Shown piece after piece: positions 57,901 through 64,000 of a DNA stretch of 64,000 nt (positions are counted from its first letter, which is position 1; the number at the start of each line of letters is the position of its first letter). Below the pieces are notes generated by a model. It ran no database searches. It was not told the origin of the DNA and saw only the letters and a program-made list of their open reading frames with translations. A program made the position numbers and the translations under genes. The DNA is from Echinometra lucunter (taxonomy: Eukaryota > Echinodermata > Echinoidea > Camarodonta > Echinometridae). The stretch spans positions 24,070,823 to 24,134,822 of the forward strand of contig CM057154.1 of NCBI GenBank assembly GCA_029962745.1, given 5' to 3'.

Positions 57901-60900
57901 AGAGACCGAGCACAATTATTGAAATATATACATGTACATATGAAGGCACATTCAAGTTACCTACAGATATTAGAGTATTCTATTGGACTGGGTAGTTGCC
58001 ACTGTAAACCCCAGGTCATCTTCACTTCGCATGCACCAAGTATGCCTCTCAGCCATGTGACTTGAGATTATTTTGTCAAATTTCGATACTGAACGTGTTC
58101 ATCTACTGCTGTTTGAACTTGTATCAACAAGGTCCCATATTCATTTGGTAAACTTGCCTCATGAGCTTGCAATTTCTCTTCAGTCTCCTTCAGACGACCT
58201 TCAAGCTCCTGACCTGAAGCGTCAAGCTTGACCTTCTCGTTCTCAAGGTCAGCCTTCTCCTTCCTGATAGTCTCAAGCTCAGACTCCAGTCTCTCCTTGG
58301 TTGCATCAATCTCTTTCTGCATCTCATCACGGATGCCACTTGTCTCTGACTGACTCGTTTCCAGCTCAGCTTGCTGGGGTCATTTGGGAAGTTTAGGATT
58401 TAGGTGGGGTTGGGGTAGGGGGCCACAGGATAGGCGAAAGGGGAAGAGAGGTTTGGATACAACAGGGGCACATGAAGCAGGAGAAACTTAAAACAGAATC
58501 AATCTTGGACAAATCAAAAGTAAATTATGAAAATAAAGAAATGGAGCATTTTTCTTTTTGCTTTTTTTTTTTCACTGAAAGAACTATGGCTACTGCTAAA
58601 GGGTTAGTTGGATGACTAGACTACAGGGTTAGGATAAGTGACAGCATGTAAGAATACACAGTGATAGGCAGTGATATAAAGGCACAAGGTGATATATGAC
58701 GATGAAAACATAACACATATGAATTAAGTACACACATGAATTGAAAATGATTGTTAGACAACACACACACACACACATACACACAAACAAAAACATGAGA
58801 AACAGGTGCTAAAATGTGATGGTGGGAAAAAATTTTCAGCTGCAAAGAACTTAATAAACAAAACAACATTTAAAACCTGACATGTGAAACTACTACAGGG
58901 AAATGAAGCCAAATGTCCAAATAATGAAACTTAACTGAAAAGAAAAATTTTAAATAAACAGCTAAAGGAATGTGCACTACTGAGATTGGGGGTGGGGTTA
59001 TTTCACCTATGGAAAAGAGAAAAATAAACAAAGAAAAATTGTTGCTGAATGCATTACTCTTGTTTCCTTACTTTAAGAATAAAACTTGAATTACAGCATC
59101 CTAATAACTTCAATAGATGAAAAAAGAAATAAAAAAGAATGTAAATTCCCAAATTAGCCCAAATGTGGAAGCTCTATTTAAAGTACTATGCATAATATAT
59201 GTGAGCAATTTTAATGGTTTTATGGTTAAACAAATTGCAGATGTTTTCATGTCACAACTCTATGGTACTATACAGCTATTCATGAATATTAATGTTTCTA
59301 TTTCTATATTGATATACAAATTTACTATGATTGTAGTTCATTTCATTCATACAGACCATCTCTTTTCTAATGTTCTGTTATGGTTTGATTTTGTGCTTTG
59401 GTTGTATATTTTGTTATAAATTATCTGTTACATTTAAAATCGTATGCAATCATGGACTTGGAACTGATTTGGATATACACTGTGTCCATTTTTTTTTTCT
59501 TCTGGATTTTGAGTTTTCAACTGTACCATTGGTTTTATTATTAATTCATTACCAGAGCTTAAGATTCAATACAATATTGACATGTATAAACCAATATCAC
59601 AATATATCTATCACTGAATTAAAAACCTTTAGAAATCCTGCAACTTCCTGAAAAACTAAAATTTATCATCTTTTATAAAGTTCAATGTTTTAAGGAAATT
59701 CTTGCAGGGGGAAACTGCATAATCTAGTTTATTTACAATCAAAATCAGGTTTCCTATTACAAAGAATTAGTGCATTTGTTTGTACATATGTCATACAAGA
59801 TGCCAATGATCACATAACTGATAGCATAAGCAAAGGGGAAAGTCAAGAGGAGTTCTGTGATGGAAACATGCAATTGAGAGCTCCCCACCCCCACCCGACC
59901 CACAAAAATAGAAACATGAAAAAAAACAAAAAAACAATAAGGGACTGAAAGTTGTAATATTTTTTGTATTCACTTTCCAACCATTACACAAATTTACATT
60001 ATCTATCATTCATCTGTATTTCCTTTTCAAAGTCTAGATCACTCTTTCTCTAACCCAAAATCTGGCACCACAGAAATGGCTAAGGCCCTGTAACATGAGG
60101 CTTAATACTGATTTCGAGATTGATTTCACTGATTGTACAATGTGATCAATGCAATCATTGCAAAAATCAAACCATGAAATCTTTTGCCAACTGGGGAGCC
60201 TAAACTGGATTTAAATAACATGGGTTTCCTTCATGTTATAAAATATTTTGTTAGTGTTTGGTGTTATTTTCACAATGACAGAATCATAAACAGGGTTTTA
60301 TAAGTGCACAATATTTCGAACATACCTAACCTCCCTGAGAACTCACCCCATGTACTATGACAAAAGTCCCAAAACACAAATAAATTCTTGGAAAAATTGG
60401 TTGATGATGTAACTCTCCATTTAAAATTGCTCTTTCTACTTCCCATAATAGAACTCCAGGTTTGGAATGTTAGTAGGAATACAAACGCAAGTATATGATG
60501 CAGAGCTTCAAACATGCAAGGATTAATATGTCATGGATCTACAGGTCTGTTCCAAAACACTGAGGAGTAGTTGGAGTGAGATGTCAATGTTAGGATGGGT
60601 ATATTTCCTGTCTACATAATTATGGTTTATCCTGCATTCCTTTCTGAGATGATGTAATTGAAAACATGTGCATTTATGCTACAGCAGTTCAATATATATT
60701 GCCTGATTTAAACTGCAGAACTACTTATCATGTAACAAAGACCCATCATGATGAGCATTTTCTTAGAAAAAATAATTTTTTAAAGGATCAAAAGATAACA
60801 ATTTCAGTTGATTTGGGAGCTTTCGATTCTTCAAAACTATATCTAAAAGTCATTGAATGTGAAAATTCTTCAATTTTTTGTTATTTTTTTAGTTGAGTCC

Positions 60901-63360
60901 CCTTATATCAATAGAAGATGGTGATTTTGTGTGTGGATAATAAACTAGTGGATACATGATTCAAAACTACATTTTCTCCTATTCCCTTTTTCCCCTTTCC
61001 ATTTAGCTTATAATGTGCTTTCCATTGTGAATCTGTATGGCATGTGTATGAGAAGAACAAAAACATGACATAGAGCTGGTACTTAATACATGTAGGAGAT
61101 ACAAATACAAATGATATCCAAATGAAGAAAAGAAATGTTCAATGTTCATTGGATATATTGGATATACGAATAAAAGGAGAGGCAGGGTCATGATATTAGG
61201 CAACACGCAGACTAGATCGAAACATGAAAACAGGAGACGGCGTAAAACAAGGAAATGCACAAACGTAAAATGTACACAGAAGGATGATGCACAAGGATGG
61301 GTGATGAGGGACACAACAGGTAGTACAAATACAATATTAGGTTACATAAACATACACAGATACATGTACGTGTACATTATTTTACATGGTTAAGCATGCA
61401 CAGATGCATAGTCTTTGGATGCATGCATGAGCAGTAGTGTGTATGTATCAAAGGTCTGCTTGCAGGTGAAGTTAGACCTAATGGTTTGAATTGATTAACC
61501 TGACAGACAGGAAGTTTGCGGTTCAAAAAAGGAACAAAGTTTTTGATATTTCAAAAGCATGAGGATTTACAACCTGGTCTAAACTTTCATCGGCAAGCAA
61601 ATCTTATTCAGAGTGGTGTAAGATTGTACACAATATGCAGTTTCAATGGAGCTACAGAAGAAATATTCTACTTTTCTGAAGGAATGAATGAATAAATATG
61701 TGCCCTTTTTCTCAAATATGGCTACAAGCTATTTCCACAGAATACTATTTTACAGCTCACATACATATCACAACATATTTGAAATACATTCACATTCCAT
61801 GCAATTACGAAATCATAATTCTGTCATAGAAAATTACCTAAATAAATTAAATAATAGACATATGAGCAACTAGTAAGTACTGATAACTCAAATTTTGCAA
61901 AAAGAATATTTATAATTTTAACTAAAAAGTAAAACAAGTAAAAAGCTGTTGTCACAAACTAAAAAAAAAAAAAAAAATCTTTTCTTGAAAGCATTAGTTT
62001 CCCCATGAACCCATCCTTTGTACTTCATGTGCTAACTCAAATCAATTTGGAGTACTAAAACATAAATCCTCAGATCCTCAGAGATTTCAAGAAGGTATCA
62101 CAATCAATTAACATCATCTGGCCTTTCTTTGTGTGGTACTGCCAAGGAATAAAGAAGGATATATGCCTATGACTATATCTCCATTGAATATTTAATCCAT
62201 ATCAACTGCTTAGGAGATTGTGGAGGGCAAAGAGTGTCAAGTCTGACAGACATGAGCACTATACAAGAACCCACTGTTATAATTATTATTATTGCAATAT
62301 TGTAATTTAGTATATTTTCATTTTAAAGCATAAATCAAAGTGGAACTAACTCCTCCAAGAATGCTGCCCTCAGAAGAAGTAGAAAAAATCAGAGAAGAAT
62401 ATACTTGTAAACGTTTGGATATCATCACCTCATCGTGAACTACTGTTGGGCTGTGCAAGTCCAAAATACAAGTGATACGCAGGCCAGACAATTTCAACCA
62501 TTTGTGATACCTTCTTTCTGTGTGCATGCATTCTGTATTCATAATACTGTATATCTCAAGCATGAAGCAAACATGGTGGCCATACTCTTTTAAAAGTGGA
62601 CCAATCATCATAGGAACACCAAAAACTGTGGATTCTCTGTAGATTAAAAACCCATTCGTGACAGGAATTATTTAAAGCCTAATTTGATCAGCTTTTATTC
62701 TTCAAATTGGCAACACCAACATTTTTATTTTTGTGCTACATTTTTCTTATAAAACTTCATGTATCTGAAATGAATATAAATTGACAGAAATTATGATAAG
62801 TCAAAAAGTTGCCAATTTGCAGGGGAAAACAGTGATTCTAAACTTTCTATCACATTGCCAATTTGTGGGTTTTAATGCTTATTTTCGTTTTAAAAAATTT
62901 TCAGCATCAAACAACGAATATTGACGAAACCAAAATGGGCACAGTTTGTGTAGAATTTTTTGCTCTTTCCGCTCATGTGTTTGGTATAATTTTTAGGGCT
63001 CTGCATCAAAAGTTATTAGGTCAAACTACAAAATGTGGACGTCTGACACGAATGGGTTAAAATCAAGCTAGTATTTTGAATTCACTATTCCCACATCGTA
63101 CCCTAACCACACAGACCAAAATGTTTCTTGATGACTGGTCCCCTTTAAACCAGGATGAAATGTCAATCCACCTGCAGGATCTTTCCTCACTTACCAGGCT
63201 GTTCATTTGTTGTCTGTATTTCTGCAGCTCTTGCTGGTGCTGTTGTGATTGGCGTCTAGCCTCCTCGTCGGCCTCTTGTTTGGTTTGGCTGAGAAGTGCG
63301 TCCAGACGAGATATGTTCTGGTTGGCATTGGAAAGACTGGATTGGAGCTCTTCTATTCTC
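44864..63360 (-). CDS. CLIP1: CAP-Gly domain linker protein 1 (CLIP-170), 3' part, 14 exons
   Basis: Microtubule plus-end tracking protein. The window holds the C-terminal 881 codons; the N-terminal CAP-Gly domains lie past the right edge. Exons on the minus strand: 63360-63195, 58373-58158, 57722-57519, 55818-55343, 54475-54352, 53423-52864, 52414-52249, 51490-51438, 50728-50611, 49567-49402, 48736-48684, 48227-48103, 47325-47153, 44910-44864. The first twelve encode a long Glu/Lys/Gln-rich coiled coil. Then come the CLIP-specific segment [20 protein letters not shown], zinc knuckle 1 ([15 protein letters not shown]), [10 protein letters not shown], zinc knuckle 2 ([14 protein letters not shown]) and the tail DDEQTY, which matches the acidic-aromatic end of human CLIP-170 (DDETF). 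The knuckles and tail bind dynactin p150 and the CAP-Gly domains in cis. Phases agree across every junction; one donor is GC. Confidence 0.95.
45055..45240. repeat. GA-rich microsatellite in the last CLIP1 intron
   Basis: (GA)n at 45148-45190 within a larger purine-rich tract 45050-45235, about 150 bp upstream (in gene direction) of the last exon acceptor. Confidence 0.9.
45985..46470. repeat. Tandem duplication of about 240 bp
   Basis: Both units contain TACGCTGTAAAGCTATTGCA AGGAGGTACA, GATCAAATGCCTTT and the ending GGAGGTTAGAC...GAGGCACTAAC. Located in the last CLIP1 intron. Confidence 0.85.
47153..47325 (-). CDS. CLIP1: CLIP1 zinc knuckle 1 and first half of knuckle 2
   Basis: [31 protein letters not shown], then [15 protein letters not shown]. 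Knuckle 1 is C-x2-C-x5-H-x4-C. Donor GAAG|GTAAGC cuts knuckle 2 between its Cys pair and its His. Confidence 0.96.
48103..48227 (-). CDS. CLIP1: CLIP1 conserved [13 protein letters not shown] segment
   Basis: [20 protein letters not shown] to DHEDVGFDV. Nearly identical to vertebrate CLIP-170 [15 protein letters not shown]. Acceptor CTGGCTAG, donor AGA|GTGAGT. Confidence 0.95.
48335..48545. repeat. Second repeat type with TGACCTTT boxes and GTCTCGC hairpin end
   Basis: Starts near TTCATTGACCTTTAGACCTT and TGACCTTGGTCAC; ends with a hairpin of GTCTCGC and GCGAGAC (48511-48539). Layout resembles the DR1 family but the sequence is different. Confidence 0.55.
48684..48736 (-). CDS. CLIP1: CLIP1 short exon before the conserved C-terminal segment
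   Basis: [18 protein letters not shown], 53 bases, joins in frame to [12 protein letters not shown] of the next exon. Confidence 0.92.
49402..49567 (-). CDS. CLIP1: CLIP1 end of coiled coil
   Basis: [20 protein letters not shown] to [15 protein letters not shown]. The Ser/Thr/Gln-rich end marks a break in the rod. Donor GATG|GTAAGT. Confidence 0.92.
49702..50045. mobile_element. MITE with inverted ends AAGGC(A/T)TGTTCAGATATGAGG
   Basis: Left AAGGCATGTTCAGATATGAG and right CTCATATCTGAACAAGCCTT are inverse, with similarity continuing inwards. 344 bp, no ORF. The next element begins inside its last bases. Confidence 0.8.
50044..50525. mobile_element. TTAA-flanked element, AGGGGGTACCC family, copy 2
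   Basis: TTAA at 50044-50047 and 50522-50525; interior close to copy 1 at 39252-39727 (AGCATGGTTTTATTAGCAGA AAATCATCTGCC). Lies in a CLIP1 intron. Confidence 0.8.
50611..50728 (-). CDS. CLIP1: CLIP1 coiled-coil exon
   Basis: [20 protein letters not shown] to [10 protein letters not shown]. Acceptor CATTTCAG, donor GAG|GTACAG. Confidence 0.92.
51117..51302. mobile_element. Short MITE / foldback, 186 bp
   Basis: Left AAGCATAGCTTTCAGGGGCA TGCCAAC...TTTTGCGAAGGAT and the right end is its inverse (ATCCTTCGCAAAACG...CCATGTAAACCATGCTT). Confidence 0.75.
51438..51490 (-). CDS. CLIP1: CLIP1 short coiled-coil exon
   Basis: [18 protein letters not shown], 53 bases, phase 0-2; acceptor ATGAACAG, donor CGA|GTAAGT. 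Confidence 0.9.
51694..51827. mobile_element. Short MITE, ends GGGCTGTGTTTCTCAAAACC
   Basis: Left GGGCTGTGTTTCTCAAAACC GTCAT, right ATGACGGTTTCGAAAAACAC AGCCC. 134 bp, no ORF. Confidence 0.75.
51895..52197 (-). mobile_element. tRNA-derived SINE with (ATT)n tail
   Basis: The minus strand starts near GAGGTGTTGTGGATCAGTGG, with an A box TGGATCAGTGG (52172-52182) and a perfect B box GGTTCAAATCC (52128-52138), spaced as in tRNA genes. A tRNA-unrelated body follows, then TTAAGCGCTATATAAATG and an (ATT)n tail (51895-51931). Lies in a CLIP1 intron. Confidence 0.88.
52249..52414 (-). CDS. CLIP1: CLIP1 coiled-coil exon
   Basis: [20 protein letters not shown] to [12 protein letters not shown]. Donor ATG|GTCAGT. 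A tRNA-derived SINE lies about 50 bases downstream in the next intron. Confidence 0.9.
52864..53423 (-). CDS. CLIP1: CLIP1 coiled-coil exon, 560 bases (longest)
   Basis: [20 protein letters not shown] to [10 protein letters not shown]. Repeating LKEE/LKEQV/LKQQV blocks every 40-50 residues ([51 protein letters not shown]) show internal duplication in the rod. Confidence 0.94.
53905..54180. repeat. Diverged relative of the TTAA-flanked MITE family
   Basis: Contains the TTAATTGGCAATATT and GTTGCCAATCTG boxes and overall spacing of the 401-bp MITE; ends lost. Confidence 0.45.
54352..54475 (-). CDS. CLIP1: CLIP1 coiled-coil exon
   Basis: [20 protein letters not shown] to [10 protein letters not shown]. 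Donor CAG|GTCAGT. Confidence 0.92.
54541..54955 (-). mobile_element. TTAA-flanked MITE, copy B
   Basis: TTAA at 54541-54544 and 54952-54955, ends CCCATTCGTGACAG and CTGTCACGAATGGG. Inverse orientation to 14172-14580. Confidence 0.88.
55343..55818 (-). CDS. CLIP1: CLIP1 coiled-coil exon, 476 bases
   Basis: [20 protein letters not shown] to [12 protein letters not shown]. Contains recurring blocks of the form ERTE-A-AQ-QE (for example [36 protein letters not shown]), an internal repeat of about 28 residues typical of an elongating rod. Confidence 0.94.
57372..57426. repeat. (AAG)n microsatellite
   Basis: AGA/AAG triplets in a CLIP1 intron, near 90 bp from the exon at 57519. Confidence 0.9.
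57519..57722 (-). CDS. CLIP1: CLIP1 coiled-coil exon
   Basis: [20 protein letters not shown] to [15 protein letters not shown], 68 codons, phase 0-0. Donor GAT|GTAAGT. Confidence 0.93.
58158..58373 (-). CDS. CLIP1: CLIP1 coiled-coil exon with GC donor
   Basis: [20 protein letters not shown] to [15 protein letters not shown]. The only phase-compatible donor is GAG|GCAAGT, a GC-AG intron. Reading on gives unrelated residues and a stop after about 24 codons. Confidence 0.85.
58374..62643. other. Large CLIP1 intron, no gene seen
   Basis: AT-rich 4.8-kb intron (58374-63194 in full). Only a (CA)n tract near 58760-58790 and one MITE at its far end stand out. Confidence 0.45.
62644..63060 (-). mobile_element. 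TTAA-flanked MITE, copy C
   Basis: Right TTAA at 63057-63060 is intact. At the left, TTAA (62644-62647) is separated from CCCATTCGTGACAG by three extra A. Nearly identical to copy B. Confidence 0.85.
63195..63360 (-). CDS. CLIP1: CLIP1 coiled-coil exon (first in window)
   Basis: [20 protein letters not shown] to [14 protein letters not shown], heptad-rich. Acceptor GCTATGCAG, donor CTG|GTAAGT. Phase 2-0. A relic of its 5' end is repeated upstream at 63503-63625. Confidence 0.93.
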
Positions 63361-63502
63361 CTGCATAGCAATGAAATATAGCTCAATTGGAATTTCGTTT
63401 TCCCCACAAGATTATGTGCATTAAAAACCTCTCTCTATCTTTGCATTGTACAGGAATATGTTTGTAAATATTGAGAGAAAAATAAAGATAATTCTTAGGA
63501 CC

Positions 63503-63625
63503 CAGGCAAGATATGTTCTGGTAGGCACTGCAAAGACTGGATTAGAGCTCTTCTATTCAAAATAAAAACTCAAAATAGAATTCCCTTTCTCAGGTACAAG
63601 ATTATGTGAATTAAAAATTGTATGT
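63503..63625 (-). pseudogene. Decayed tandem copy of the 5' end of a CLIP1 exon and its upstream intron
   Basis: AGATATGTTCTGGTAGGCAC and GGATTAGAGCTCTTCTATTC repeat 63320-63357 of the true exon. The match continues past the acceptor into the intron (ACAAGATTATGTG, ATTAAAAA). The acceptor CAG and reading frame of the copy are lost. Confidence 0.8.
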
Positions 63626-64000
63626 GTCCTGATATACATGTGTAACAGTCTACAGATTGAAACATAGCAAGCAGGTTTGTTTGTTTGTGGTCGTCTGATA
63701 AAGACACGCATTCATTTACACTAATGTAAAGTTCTAAGACTATTAAATAATTCATTCAACGACTATGGACGTAGCTTTTCATTAAAAATCCAGAGCTTAC
63801 CCCATTCTAGCAATCCAGGGGGTCTTTCACAAAGACTAAGATTGACTGAAATCACACTTAACTATAGCCGGCCATTCATGCCACAGTTTCTTTTCACTAT
63901 CGGTCTCTCAAGGGATGTGAAAATCATGGGCACAAATTTGCAGAAATCACCTCTCTTGTTTTCTTCATAAATGAACTATAAAAATTGTCAATTCTGCAGA

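Noticed and set aside
63795..63850. Possible extra CLIP1 exon ending at a GTAAGC donor
   Set aside because: No open frame with coiled-coil character. The GGGGTCTTTCACAAAG sequence looks like a MITE end.
1..64000. A CRISPR array, prokaryotic operon or phage-like system
   Set aside because: All supported genes are spliced animal genes. Tandem repeats lack spacer-repeat regularity, and no prokaryotic gene signals were seen.

Overview
This is a window of animal nuclear DNA, not bacterial. It has four spliced protein genes, and their exons, splice sites and phases can be read directly. The low gene density, very short exons, many MITE-like and foldback repeats, a tRNA-derived SINE, decayed LINE fragments and long microsatellites suggest a marine invertebrate deuterostome. 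A sea urchin or close echinoderm is the best guess; this is an inference from repeat style, not a proven assignment.

Layout. (1) 3001-16756, minus strand: a complete gene for mitochondrial elongation factor Tu (TUFM). It has 11 coding exons, the phases close exactly and the product is 452 aa. Its introns hold a truncated CR1/L2-like LINE sitting inside a (CAT)n tract, two copies of a repeat carrying DR1 nuclear-receptor motifs, a TTAA-flanked MITE and a decayed second copy of one TUFM exon. (2) 16757-21402: an intergenic block of foldback and inverted-repeat elements. (3) 21403-24720, plus strand: AIP, an FKBP-like plus TPR co-chaperone, 4 exons, 328 aa. (4) 28984-36092, plus strand: a thiopurine S-methyltransferase family gene (TPMT) with 8 coding exons, 309 aa, and a plausible TATA promoter and leader exon. 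(5) 35825-44863: non-coding, with a long array of inverted TTGGTCTAAT-type units and other repeats. (6) 44864-63360, minus strand: the 3' part of CLIP1/CLIP-170 (14 exons, 881 codons before the stop). It covers the coiled-coil rod, the two CCHC zinc knuckles and the acidic-aromatic C-terminal tail. The CAP-Gly half lies beyond the right edge. TPMT and CLIP1 are convergent; TUFM and AIP are divergent.

The most unusual item is in the methyltransferase gene. One exon (34429-34686) inserts about 63 residues containing 23 histidines, alternating with Asp/Glu/Ser, into the loop that covers the active site in known TPMT enzymes. The exon is symmetric (phase 1-1) and is followed by a roughly 670-bp GTG/GTA trinucleotide tract. 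The His-rich block looks like the metal-binding loops of zinc transporters and nickel chaperones, which suggests a metal-binding or metal-gated methyltransferase.

Other notable points are relic tandem exon copies in two different genes (TUFM and CLIP1), a probable GC-AG intron in CLIP1, and repeats that spread perfect DR1 sites through introns. The four genes share no pathway and are ordinary neighbours, not an operon-like system.
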